NCBI GenBank assembly: GCA_020633975.1
Contig: JACKCR010000006.1
Span: forward strand, 1-64,000
DNA from: Candidatus Eiseniibacteriota bacterium
GTDB taxonomy: Bacteria; Eisenbacteria; RBG-16-71-46; CAIMUX01
DNA length: 64,000 nucleotides
Direction: 5' to 3'
Below, piece by piece: positions 16,795-24,594 of the stretch. Numbering within the stretch: position 1 is the first letter of the stretch; every line of letters begins with the position of its first letter. The notes beneath the pieces are model-generated. The model saw only the letters and a list, made by a program, of their open reading frames with translations, made no database searches and was not told the DNA's origin. Both the position numbers and the translations under genes were made by a program.

Positions 16795-17703
16795 ATGAGA
16801 CGAGTCTTCGGCATTTCGATCGGGTTGGGTCTCCTCTTCCTGTTGGTTGCAGGTACATCCGCCCAGTCCGCGTCCAAACGGATCCTTCCGCAGGGGAGCC
16901 CGGAGAAGATCCACGCTCTCATCGGCAAGAAGTCCAGCACCTATCACGTGGCCACCAGTGCTGCGCCTCTTGCCATCGACATCCAGGGACCGTCTTCGAT
17001 CCGGATCCTCAGTCGATTGCTCCTGGGCTCCGATCCACCAGAAGACCCGATTCTCTATCGCGTCTGCGTGGAGATCGACGGAGTGGTGATCCAGACGGTG
17101 GAGCGGACGGCCACGAGGAGTTCGGATGCGCGTCAGGAGGGAGGGAAGCCCATCGGCTCCCTTGGACGGGCGGTGGTTCGAATCCCAGAAGGTACGCACC
17201 GGGCACTCATCTATCCCCTGGGAGAGGATACGAGAGTGGCTCTGAGACTCTTCCACGGCGGTACACCCACGTCGAAGGTCAAGTACGTCCCCTTCGCTCC
17301 AGCCTCCTTCGAGCGGCCGATCCTCATCCACAGCGGCGACTCCGAGGCGACCTACTACCGCTTCACTCCCGAGATTCCAGTGACGTTCATGATCAACGGG
17401 CCCGTCCGGATGAAGGCTCTCACGCGGTTGGACTTCAACCACGAGCGCGGGTACTCGAAGAGCTACGCGATCCAGATCTCCATCGACGGCACTCTCCACC
17501 GAACCTCGAGACTGACGGCCAAGGCGAGTGCCACATCGATCTACCCAGACCTTCCCGACATCACTCCGGGCGTCGGCAAGACGTTCTACCTCGACGTTCC
17601 CGAAGGACGGCACGAGATCGCGATCGCGCTCACGAACACGACGGCGAATGCGGCTGCGATCCGGCTCCTCATTCCGAAGAAGGCGGTGACGAACGGTCCG
17701 TAG
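16795..17703 (+). CDS. Secreted protein of unknown function in the pgs operon
   Basis: The start at 16795 follows GAAGGA and lies 16 bases after pgsW. The 302-residue product has a cleavable signal (MRRVFGISIGLGLLFLLVAGTSAQS). The mature protein looks all-beta, with two related halves: an earlier block (LAIDIQGPSSIRILSRLLL) and a later one (VTFMINGPVRMKALTRLDF). Both are followed by a strand pattern with VEIDG or ISIDG. This hints at a duplicated beta-sandwich domain. I do not recognise a family. Its position after pgsBCW suggests a periplasmic or surface role in handling the polymer. Confidence 0.65.
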   Translation: MRRVFGISIGLGLLFLLVAGTSAQSASKRILPQGSPEKIHALIGKKSSTYHVATSAAPLAIDIQGPSSIRILSRLLLGSDPPEDPILYRVCVEIDGVVIQTVERTATRSSDARQEGGKPIGSLGRAVVRIPEGTHRALIYPLGEDTRVALRLFHGGTPTSKVKYVPFAPASFERPILIHSGDSEATYYRFTPEIPVTFMINGPVRMKALTRLDFNHERGYSKSYAIQISIDGTLHRTSRLTAKASATSIYPDLPDITPGVGKTFYLDVPEGRHEIAIALTNTTANAAAIRLLIPKKAVTNGP

Positions 17704-17783
17704 TGAGCCTCGTGCAGCAGCTTCCCGACACCATGAACCGAAGTCCCAGCCCGCGGAGCCGCCGGGTGAAGATCAGAAACGGC

Positions 17784-17981
17784 TCAGCTTCGGGCATGGA
17801 GGAAGATCTCCCTCACGCGCGCCTGGATCTCTTCTTCGCTCCAATCCGGATGCTGCTGCCGCAGGGCCGTCGCCTTGAGCCGACGGGCGGACCAGTAGAG
17901 CCGGAACGACGCACGGATCTTCTCCTCGCCGGACATCCGGCGGAGGGTGGCTACGTACTCCGGTGTGAGCTTCGATCCCAT
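17784..17981 (-). CDS. Small conserved protein, unknown function
   Basis: The 65-residue product (LTPEYVATLRRMSGEEKI ... LKATALRQQHPDWSEEEI ... REIFLHARS) matches a small helical family that I recall in many bacteria, usually of 60-85 residues. Typical members share the x-M-(S/T)-x-E-x-K-(I/L)-R, LYW-x-AR and HPDWxE blocks, all visible here. Function is unknown. No Shine-Dalgarno site is present. A promoter-like pair lies just before the ATG, so translation may be leaderless. It converges on the pgs operon, ending about 80 bases from it. Confidence 0.7.
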   Translation of the reverse strand: MGSKLTPEYVATLRRMSGEEKIRASFRLYWSARRLKATALRQQHPDWSEEEIQARVREIFLHARS

Positions 17982-17987
17982 GGGCGG

Positions 17988-18016
17988 AGGATAGTTCGCC
18001 GTTTCATTTCGGCCAA
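17988..18016 (-). promoter_or_regulatory. Candidate promoter giving a leaderless transcript
   Basis: On the minus strand, TTGGCC (18016-18011) and TATCCT (17993-17988) are 17 bp apart. The ATG at 17981 is six bases after the -10 box, so transcription would begin at or next to the start codon. This explains the missing ribosome site. Confidence 0.35.
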
Positions 18017-18144
18017 GGCACTTCGTTTGTGTGCCGCTCGAACTCTCCGCTCTAAGATACCCTGGCGAGTTCGCGGCGGCCTACAGTCTTCGCTTGGCCG
18101 ATCCCGATTCGTAACAACGCGAGATTGGACCTCGTGAGGAGCGT

Positions 18145-18954
18145 ATGAACCCTGACGGAACGGCGGTCTTCTTCTACGGACTCTTCATGGACGAGTCTCT
18201 ACTCGGCGCGAAGGGAATCCGCGCCCCGAAACCGAGAGTCGGATACGTCGACGGCTATGGCCTTCAGATCGGGCAGCGCGCCACGCTGGTCCCGGAGCCG
18301 CCCGCCCGCACGTACGGCGTCCTCATGATGCTCGAGGCGTCGGATGTAGGCGAGCTGTACTCGGGGGAGGGCGTCTCCGACTACGTGCCGGAGACGGTTT
18401 CCGTAGTCCTCGCTGATGGTTCCGTCGAGTCCGCGACCTGTTACAACCTGCCAGCGTCTGCGCTCCAGGGTACGAATCCGGAGTACGCGCGCTCGCTCCT
18501 CGATCTGGCGGGTAGGTTGGGCTTGCCGGAGGAGCATCTCCAGCGGATCCGCGAGCAGTCGGAGAGCAGGGCGTTTCCCGAGGAGTTTCTCAGGTTCCTG
18601 AGGGAGAACACTCTCGCCGAGATCCGGGTCGGTCCCGATCGGGAGACGTTCCTCGAGATCTGGATGGTAGAAGTGTCAGGCCGGATCTTCGCGCGCAGCT
18701 GGAACCGAAGCCTGTCCGGCTGGTTCGGTCAGCTCGTGCGCGGCGCGACGGGAGAGGTGCGGTTCGGCGAGACGACGATGCCGATCTCGGGAGAGTCGCT
18801 ACCGGCCCAGTCGCCCTTGATGAGCGCGATCGACCGAGCCTATCTAGAGCGCTTCACACAGCCCTACAACGTGCCTTACGCAGAGGCGATCTCCAAGCCG
18901 GAGTATCATGCCTACACGGTCGAGATCCTGCCGATACGAGCCGGTCTGTCCTAG
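18145..18954 (+). CDS. Gamma-glutamylcyclotransferase-like domain fused to DUF2255
   Basis: The 269-residue protein has GAGGAG before its ATG. Residues 1 to about 125 match the GGCT/AIG2-like fold (VFFYGLFMDESLL, GYVDGYGLQIGQRATLVP, YGVLMML). Residues about 150-265 match DUF2255, a split-barrel family related to flavin-dependent oxidoreductases (FLRENTLAEIRVGPDRETFL, GRIFARSWNRS, and NVPYAEAISKPEYHAYTVEI). The two are usually separate proteins, so this looks like a fusion. GGCT enzymes release 5-oxoproline from gamma-glutamyl compounds. A link with the poly-gamma-glutamate genes 1.4 kb upstream is possible but unproven. Confidence 0.75.
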   Translation: MNPDGTAVFFYGLFMDESLLGAKGIRAPKPRVGYVDGYGLQIGQRATLVPEPPARTYGVLMMLEASDVGELYSGEGVSDYVPETVSVVLADGSVESATCYNLPASALQGTNPEYARSLLDLAGRLGLPEEHLQRIREQSESRAFPEEFLRFLRENTLAEIRVGPDRETFLEIWMVEVSGRIFARSWNRSLSGWFGQLVRGATGEVRFGETTMPISGESLPAQSPLMSAIDRAYLERFTQPYNVPYAEAISKPEYHAYTVEILPIRAGLS

Positions 18955-18992
18955 ACTCAATGGCTCTTCGATGGACGTTCCGCGTGTCCAGA

Positions 18993-19001
18993 TGGTAGGA
19001 T
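18993..19001 (+). promoter_or_regulatory. Extended -10 promoter candidate upstream of the DUF2167 gene
   Basis: TGGTAGGAT reads as a TGn extension plus a TAGGAT -10 box, 80 bases before the start at 19081. No convincing -35 box is present, which is tolerated with extended -10 elements. Confidence 0.25.
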
Positions 19002-19080
19002 CCGCCTCGCGATTTCAAGTGCTGGCCCGCCTCCTTCGCTTCCCTCCCGTATCCGCCAGCCGTACACAGGAGGTCCGTCC

Positions 19081-20034
19081 ATGAAGAGCTTCCGTTCCCG
19101 ATCTTCGGCTTCCATCTCGTCGTTGGTGCCGCTCTCGGCACTCCTGTCGATCGTTCTCATCGGCCTGATGCTACCCCTCGTTGCCTTCGCGCAGGACGCG
19201 GCGGTCGAAGAGGACGACACCGAAGGGTTCGGAGTCGAGTGGACTCCGGGGCCGTTCCGTGCCGCGTTGGGCAAGGACCTGGCCGAGATCGATGTGCCGG
19301 AGGGGTACCTCTTCTGCGGGGCGGAAGATACCCAGCGGCTCATGGAGTACATGGGGAACCCGATCTCCGGATCCGAGCTGGGAACGCTGGTCCCGGTCTC
19401 GGAGGATGCGGACTGGCTCATCGTCTTCGAGTTCGCGGACGCGGGTTACGTGCGGGACACCGACAAGGACGACATCGATGCGGGGAAGCTCCTCAAGCAG
19501 ATCCGAAAGGGGAACGAGGGGGCCAACGAGTACAGGCGCGAACACGGCGTTCCCCCGCTCCAGATCACGGGCTGGCAGACCGAGCCGTACTATGACGACC
19601 AGTCGCACAACCTCGTCTGGTCTCTTCTCGCCACGAGTGAGAACCACAATGTCGCGAACCACAACACCCGGGTGCTCGGCCGTACCGGGTACATGTCCGT
19701 GACGATCGTAGCGACTCCTGACCAAACGGCTGCGATCGCGTCGGAGGTCGAGCCGATCATGAACAGCTTCGCCTACGTTCCGGGGAAGCAGTACGCGGAG
19801 TACAAGGAGGGCGATCGCCTCGCTCAGTATGGTCTCGGCGCTCTCGTTGTCGGGGGCGCAGGTGTCGCCGCTGCGAAGCTCGGGCTGTTCGCCGTGTTGG
19901 CCAAGTTCCTGGCGAAGGCCTGGAAGCTCCTCGTGGCGGCCGTCTTTGCGATCGGTGCGTTCCTCCGCCGGCTCTTTGGTGGTCGTTCCGGGAGTTCGAC
20001 CCCGTCTGCGCCGACGCAGTCGCCTCAGGCTTGA
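19081..20034 (+). CDS. DUF2167 membrane-anchored protein
   Basis: The 317-residue protein has AGGAGGT before its ATG and a long signal segment (LVPLSALLSIVLIGLMLPLVAFA). The mature domain carries the DUF2167 pattern. This includes ALGKDLAEIDVPEGYLFCG near the start, ADWLIVFEFADAGYVRDTDK, the WQTEPYYDDQSHNLVW block, NHNTRVLGRTGYMSVTIV and YAEYKEGDRLAQYGLGALVVGG. One to two helices near the C-terminus anchor it. The function of DUF2167 is unknown. The downstream gene starts 17 bases later and probably shares its transcript. Confidence 0.85.
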   Translation: MKSFRSRSSASISSLVPLSALLSIVLIGLMLPLVAFAQDAAVEEDDTEGFGVEWTPGPFRAALGKDLAEIDVPEGYLFCGAEDTQRLMEYMGNPISGSELGTLVPVSEDADWLIVFEFADAGYVRDTDKDDIDAGKLLKQIRKGNEGANEYRREHGVPPLQITGWQTEPYYDDQSHNLVWSLLATSENHNVANHNTRVLGRTGYMSVTIVATPDQTAAIASEVEPIMNSFAYVPGKQYAEYKEGDRLAQYGLGALVVGGAGVAAAKLGLFAVLAKFLAKAWKLLVAAVFAIGAFLRRLFGGRSGSSTPSAPTQSPQA

Positions 20035-20051
20035 TTGGACGGGTTCGCTGA

Positions 20052-21170
20052 ATGAGCTTCCGCCTCTTCTTCGCCGAGGCGCTGCCGTATCTTCTGGCGT
20101 TCTACCTTCTCGATGGCGTGCGGAGGGTCCGGCCCCACCATCGACTCTTTGCCGCTTGGTGGGGCGATCGGTTCCGCATGGGAACCGGCGGACTACGGCT
20201 CGCGTTGGTTACGCCTGCGTCCCGCAACTTCACCGTGCCGTTCCACTGGATCATACCGGGTCGTACGGCAGTGTTCGTTCCACGCGATCCACGGTACGAG
20301 ACGGATCACACGGATCCGCGGTTCTACCGGCGGATCTCGTATGAGGAACTCACCGAGCTTTCCCTGATTGGTCGATCGATCGAGTGCCGAGGCGAGACAG
20401 TGATCGAGTTCGAGGCGCCGGTTCTCGCAGCGGACGCCTACCAACGACTCGTCCGTCTCCGAAATCTGGAGGAAGACGCGCGCGATGCAGAAGTGCGGGC
20501 CGAGGTCGAGCGATCGCTGTCCTGGGACCTAGCCCTAGCGCGACGCGATGAAGTGAACCGGGCCACTGGCGCGCTGCGTTTCGCCGCCTGGGTCGCTCTT
20601 TCGTTGCTGTTCGGACTCCTGCCGCTCTACGCATTCGGCAGAGGTTCGGGAGTGGTTTCCGGGATGGCCTTGGGATGCCTTCTCTTCATAGCGTACTCGG
20701 CGATCCTCGTTCTCGGTCTCCGGGCGGAACGGTCTCTCTCCTCCGGACCACGCGATTGGGGGAAGCTGCTCCCGATGCTCCTCTCTCCGGTCACGGCCCT
20801 CCATGCCGGTGCCGAGATCGGCCGCCATGCATTCCTCGGATTCGACATCGCCGTGGTTGGTGCGGTCCTCCTGCCGGAAGGGGTAAGGGAGACGTTCCTA
20901 CGGCGAGAGATCCGTAGGTGCGAGCTGGCGGCACTCGAAACCGGTCCCGATGCGAACGTCTACTGGGAGAGCCGGGTCGACGCTCTGGAAAAGATCGCGG
21001 TGATGCTCGGTCTCCGTGCGGAGCATCTCGAGTCGGGTCCGTCGGACGTCGCGGTCGGGAGTGCCTACTGTCCCCTCTGCGAGACGGAGTATCGTTCGGG
21101 TGTCGCGTACTGTGCGGACTGCCGTGTCCCGCTCCGGATCAAGGGGCCCGGCGCATCGGACGTCGTGTGA
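20052..21170 (+). CDS. Membrane protein with C-terminal zinc ribbon
   Basis: This 372-residue protein has a polar N-terminal half of mixed character (about 30-170), preceded by a weakly hydrophobic first helix. Three hydrophobic helices lie around 178-260. A cytoplasmic tail ends in CPLCETEYRSGVAYCADC, a rubredoxin-like zinc ribbon (C-x2-C-x10-C-x2-C). I do not recognise the family. The gene follows the DUF2167 gene by 17 bases and is followed by a secreted-protein gene, so the three probably form a unit. Confidence 0.6.
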   Translation: MSFRLFFAEALPYLLAFYLLDGVRRVRPHHRLFAAWWGDRFRMGTGGLRLALVTPASRNFTVPFHWIIPGRTAVFVPRDPRYETDHTDPRFYRRISYEELTELSLIGRSIECRGETVIEFEAPVLAADAYQRLVRLRNLEEDARDAEVRAEVERSLSWDLALARRDEVNRATGALRFAAWVALSLLFGLLPLYAFGRGSGVVSGMALGCLLFIAYSAILVLGLRAERSLSSGPRDWGKLLPMLLSPVTALHAGAEIGRHAFLGFDIAVVGAVLLPEGVRETFLRREIRRCELAALETGPDANVYWESRVDALEKIAVMLGLRAEHLESGPSDVAVGSAYCPLCETEYRSGVAYCADCRVPLRIKGPGASDVV

Positions 21171-21187
21171 CTGAACGGAGTGCCGGG

Positions 21188-21253
21188 ATGCATCGGCTCG
21201 CATGGGTTGTCGTCGTCTTGGCCATCGTCGAGGCGGGTTGGTTCGCGGTATGA
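21188..21253 (+). CDS. Possible 21-residue hydrophobic mini-protein
   Basis: An ATG at 21188 opens a 21-codon frame, MHRLAWVVVVLAIVEAGWFAV, a plausible single membrane helix. Its stop overlaps an ATG at 21250 in the next frame. A weak GCCGGG precedes the start. It sits between two co-oriented genes and could be a real small membrane protein or a leader, but length alone gives little support. Confidence 0.2.
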   Translation: MHRLAWVVVVLAIVEAGWFAV

Positions 21254-21270
21254 GTAGGGAGGGGGAGGCA

Positions 21271-21882
21271 ATGCGGATCCTTGGTGTGGTGGTGCTCGTA
21301 CTGACGCTGATGGGTACCGCGGTTCTCGCGGAGGACGGCGATACGTTCCGCAGTGCGACGGCCGGATTCGAGGTGACGAAACCTACCGACTGGCAGTACC
21401 TCACGGCCGAGGAGAACCAGGAGAATCTGAGCCGTATCGAGCTGAGTGACGAGGAGCTTCGCGCTGCACTCCTGAAGTACGCGACCGTCCCGCTCGTAGC
21501 GACGACGAAGCACCCCGAGCCGTTCGACGACCTCAACCCCAGCTTTCGCGTCAACATGAGGCCATTGGGGGAACTCGCTGCCCTTCCTGCAACGGAAGTG
21601 CTCGGTGCATTCCTTCCGCAGTTCGAGCAGTTGTTCGAGGAGTTCGAACTGGCTGAGGGGCCGGTCGAGACCGAAGTCTCCGGACTCCCCGCCGCATACG
21701 TGAGGATGAACTACACCCTGCGGACCGGTGACGATCTCACCTTCCCGACCTGCTCCGAGCTCTGGATCGTGCCAAGGGGCGAGTTCTTCTTCATGATCGG
21801 AGCGGGTACCCGGCAGGACGAAGCGACAGGCACCCGGAAGGAGATCCACGACATACTGAAGTCGGTGAAGATCGAACACTGA
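21271..21882 (+). CDS. Small secreted protein, PsbP/DcrB-like fold suspected
   Basis: The start at 21271 was chosen because GGGGAGG lies just upstream and it places a signal peptide at the N-terminus (MRILGVVVLVLTLMGTAVLA). In-frame starts at 21250 or further up would bury it. The mature part (FRSATAGFEVTKPTDWQYL ... TCSELWIVPRGEFFFMIGAG ... IHDILKSVKIEH) has the typical pattern of PsbP/DcrB/DUF1795-like proteins: a G-F-x-V-x-x-P-x-x-W opening and a closing I-L-x-S-V/F-K-I. The specific role is unknown. It converges with the esterase-like gene that ends at 21907. Confidence 0.6.
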   Translation: MRILGVVVLVLTLMGTAVLAEDGDTFRSATAGFEVTKPTDWQYLTAEENQENLSRIELSDEELRAALLKYATVPLVATTKHPEPFDDLNPSFRVNMRPLGELAALPATEVLGAFLPQFEQLFEEFELAEGPVETEVSGLPAAYVRMNYTLRTGDDLTFPTCSELWIVPRGEFFFMIGAGTRQDEATGTRKEIHDILKSVKIEH

Positions 21883-21906
21883 CGGAGCTGTCGTCGCGGC
21901 GCCGCC

Positions 21907-23835
21907 TCATAGAGACCGCGCAGACGTGGTCTCGGCGATGAACACGATGGCGTCGAATCGCTCGGTCAATCGGTACTGTCGGGACATGGAGGTCTCGTCG
22001 AAGAATCCGTTCCCGATCTCACGCAGTGGCCGAGGAACGTCGAGCCACCGCCTCGCGGGGTCGTCCGGAGCGAGGGAGCGAAGATCGAGCACGAAGATGG
22101 ACTCACCGACTCGCGCGAACGCGTGCTCGACGTTCTCTGGAGGGGCAGGACCGACGGAGAACGCGCGAAGCCCGCGTCGGCTCGAAGGGCCTCCGCCATG
22201 GTCCACCGCCTGGAATCCGCCATGGTCGAAGCTGAATCCGAGGGTCACATAGCGAGAACCGAGATCTTTCGCGAGACGGCTTCCCATCGTCGTCCAGCCT
22301 GGTTCCGAGGTCCGTTGGATGTGCCCATTGTGTGCCCAGAGGACGACGCGAGTATCCGGGGGGTGGTCCTCCATGATCCACATTACGTTCTCTGCCATCG
22401 CTTCGTCTCGCGGCGTGTAAACCCCTTCCTGATACATCCGCGTGAACTGCTGAAGTAGGACTACCTCCTGCCTCGCGATGCGCCATTCCTTCGCGCTCGA
22501 GCGACTCTCGTACATCTCCCTGCGTTCGTCGATACGTTGCAGAAGGGCGTCCAACGAATCCTTCGACGCTTCGGGTTGGTCGGTCAGAGCAGATCCACCC
22601 CTGGCGTAGGACAGGAAGAGGTCGCCGAACCGGTCGGCCGCTTCCTCGTCGACGGACGGTAGATACGCCATCAAGTGGGTTACCGGCGTCTCGATGAATT
22701 GCATGTCGAACCCGAGGAACTGCACCTCCTCTTGGTGCGAGGGGTCGAGATTGTAGCGACGCATCCACTCGACCATCTCCCAAACTTCTTCCGTGTCCCA
22801 CGTCCAGAATCTCATGTTCGCTACGGCCCGTGCCGCGGTCCCTCGTCCGTGGAGGACGTAGTCGTTGACCGCTTGGCAATCGGGCCAGCTGGCCTCGATC
22901 GCGAAGACTCGGAACCCCATCTCTTCCACCAGGAACTCGACGAGTCGGTGCTTCAGCTGGAAGAACTCCCTCGTTCCGTGGGTGGCTTCTCCCAGCGCGA
23001 CGACACGAGCATCCCCGACGATGTCGCGGAGCGGTTCCAGGTCCGTGAAGCCGTGTTCGGCGAGAACGGTTGTGAGTGGCACGGCATGGGATCGGATGGA
23101 CTCCACGACGTCGTCGCCGGCGGGATTCAGCCGGTGGGCGAGCAGATCGATCTCGGTGTCCCGGTCTCCCGGGAATTGATGGGAGTCCAAGCGCAGCGTC
23201 GGGTCGCTGGTGGCGGCGTGGTACTCCTCCGCGTGCGGCAAGCGGACGCGGAATCGTCCCGCTCGGTCCGTTTCGACGTAGAAGATGTCCGCGTCCTCCG
23301 GGCCGACTCTGGGCAGCTCGATCATCGTGCCTGGGATCGGTCGTCCCTGTTCGTCGTGTACGTGTCCGCGGACGACGATGTCGACGTCGTTTTCCATGAG
23401 AACGTCAATCGCTTCGTAGAGCCCTGGGCCAAAGAGTCTCGGCTCTTCATACACAGCGGTGAGGGTTGCGGAGGTCACGGTGACCCCGAAGGTGCCGCTC
23501 CTGACCTGGGCGGTAAAGCGGCCCAAAGCGTCGGTACGGGCCACCGCCTCGGCATGTGGAGCGTCGCCCGCCACGAACGCGACCAGAGCGCGCTCGACGG
23601 GTCGCCCATCCTCGTCGCGTACGCTACCCACGATCGTGAACCGGGCGGGGTCCGACTCGGGGATCCCGAGGCCACGCTCCTCGATCGGGAGCGGTTCCTC
23701 GTCGAACTGAAGGTCCCATGCTCCCAGGTCACGGGTCGTTCCGATCGGCCCAAGCGCCGCGTACACCAGGATGAAGAGACCCGCAGCGAGCAGGCTCGTG
23801 AGGAGGAGATACTTCTTGGAGAGGATCCTCTTCAT
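21907..23835 (-). CDS. Erythromycin-esterase-like hydrolase with N-terminal carboxypeptidase-regulatory-like domains
   Basis: The 642-residue protein has an N-terminal membrane or signal helix (YLLLTSLLAAGLFILVYAAL). Two CarboxypepD-reg-like beta domains follow (about 65-145, VGSVRDEDGRPVERALVAF; about 152-235, VRGHVHDEQGRPIPGTMIEL). The Ere domain begins near 245 with GEATHG at 282-287, where Glu283 and His286 match the catalytic pair of the family. A further histidine appears in VVLWAHNGHIQ. Ere enzymes open macrolide rings, but most homologues have unknown substrates, and this one is extracytoplasmic with extra domains. Its ATG overlaps the stop of the upstream barrel gene. Confidence 0.82.
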   Translation of the reverse strand: MKRILSKKYLLLTSLLAAGLFILVYAALGPIGTTRDLGAWDLQFDEEPLPIEERGLGIPESDPARFTIVGSVRDEDGRPVERALVAFVAGDAPHAEAVARTDALGRFTAQVRSGTFGVTVTSATLTAVYEEPRLFGPGLYEAIDVLMENDVDIVVRGHVHDEQGRPIPGTMIELPRVGPEDADIFYVETDRAGRFRVRLPHAEEYHAATSDPTLRLDSHQFPGDRDTEIDLLAHRLNPAGDDVVESIRSHAVPLTTVLAEHGFTDLEPLRDIVGDARVVALGEATHGTREFFQLKHRLVEFLVEEMGFRVFAIEASWPDCQAVNDYVLHGRGTAARAVANMRFWTWDTEEVWEMVEWMRRYNLDPSHQEEVQFLGFDMQFIETPVTHLMAYLPSVDEEAADRFGDLFLSYARGGSALTDQPEASKDSLDALLQRIDERREMYESRSSAKEWRIARQEVVLLQQFTRMYQEGVYTPRDEAMAENVMWIMEDHPPDTRVVLWAHNGHIQRTSEPGWTTMGSRLAKDLGSRYVTLGFSFDHGGFQAVDHGGGPSSRRGLRAFSVGPAPPENVEHAFARVGESIFVLDLRSLAPDDPARRWLDVPRPLREIGNGFFDETSMSRQYRLTERFDAIVFIAETTSARSL

Positions 23836-24581
23836 CGTGGAAAGGCACGCTCCGAGCTCTCGACACCGCGGAGTTGCCCGCCGACCGTTCTCAGGAGCCC
23901 GAGTTGGAGGTAGACCGTTTCATTCCTCCAGTTGGAGTGGGCGAATCCGTCGTCGGGGAACTCTTCCCTCACGTCGGTCAGGCCGGTGACGAAGCCGAGT
24001 TCCAAGAAGGAGCGCGTTGCAGCGCCCAGGGGAAGCTCGAGACCGGCACTGAATCGCGCGGAGAGGTCGATGAGCTTGGAGCCATCCTTGGCGTCGTACT
24101 CGACGGACCCGTCCGGCGACGTGTACTCGAACGTTTGTTTTGCTGAGAGCAGGAAGCCGATCTCCGCTCCCGCTTCGAGGTAGGGCCTGAGTCTGTCGGC
24201 GTCGCCGTCGCCCAGCGGAAATCCCAGCTTGGCAGCGAGGGGGAGGGTCAGATAGTCGAAGTCGAACGTGATCTCGCTGACCCCGCTGGTGCCCCGAGGC
24301 AGGATGATGACTTCTTCGTAGAAGTGAGCCGACCTTCCACCCTTCTGGCTGAACCCGACGCCGGTCGAGACGGACAGTCTCTCGCTGAGCCCGAGCTCGA
24401 GGGTGCCGTCGATCCGCACGCCGGGCTTGGACTCCAGCCCAAGGTAGTCATCGGACGAGATCCGAGAGAAGTCGACCCCGATGCCTCCGCCGACGTCGAC
24501 TCGAGTCAGGGCTCCGACGGTCGTGTGGAGAAGCGTGAGTAGCAGGAAGGCTAGTGCGAATGCTCGAAAGCCAAGATACAT
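23832..24581 (-). CDS. Outer-membrane beta-barrel (porin-like) protein
   Basis: The 249-residue protein has a signal peptide (FALAFLLLTLLHTTVGA). Alternating amphipathic strands follow that fit the small outer-membrane beta-barrel family (PF13568-like): VDVGGGIGVDFSRI, LSVSTGVGFSQKGG, YLTLPLAAKLGFPLG, RPYLEAGAEIGFLLS, FLELGFVTGLTDV and TVYLQLGLLRTV. The strand count suggests eight. The ligand is unknown. It overlaps the esterase-like gene by four bases and follows the Met-rich protein gene by 13 bases, so the three form one operon. Confidence 0.8.
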   Translation of the reverse strand: MYLGFRAFALAFLLLTLLHTTVGALTRVDVGGGIGVDFSRISSDDYLGLESKPGVRIDGTLELGLSERLSVSTGVGFSQKGGRSAHFYEEVIILPRGTSGVSEITFDFDYLTLPLAAKLGFPLGDGDADRLRPYLEAGAEIGFLLSAKQTFEYTSPDGSVEYDAKDGSKLIDLSARFSAGLELPLGAATRSFLELGFVTGLTDVREEFPDDGFAHSNWRNETVYLQLGLLRTVGGQLRGVESSERAFPR

Positions 24582-24594
24582 CCCGCCCTCCGCG

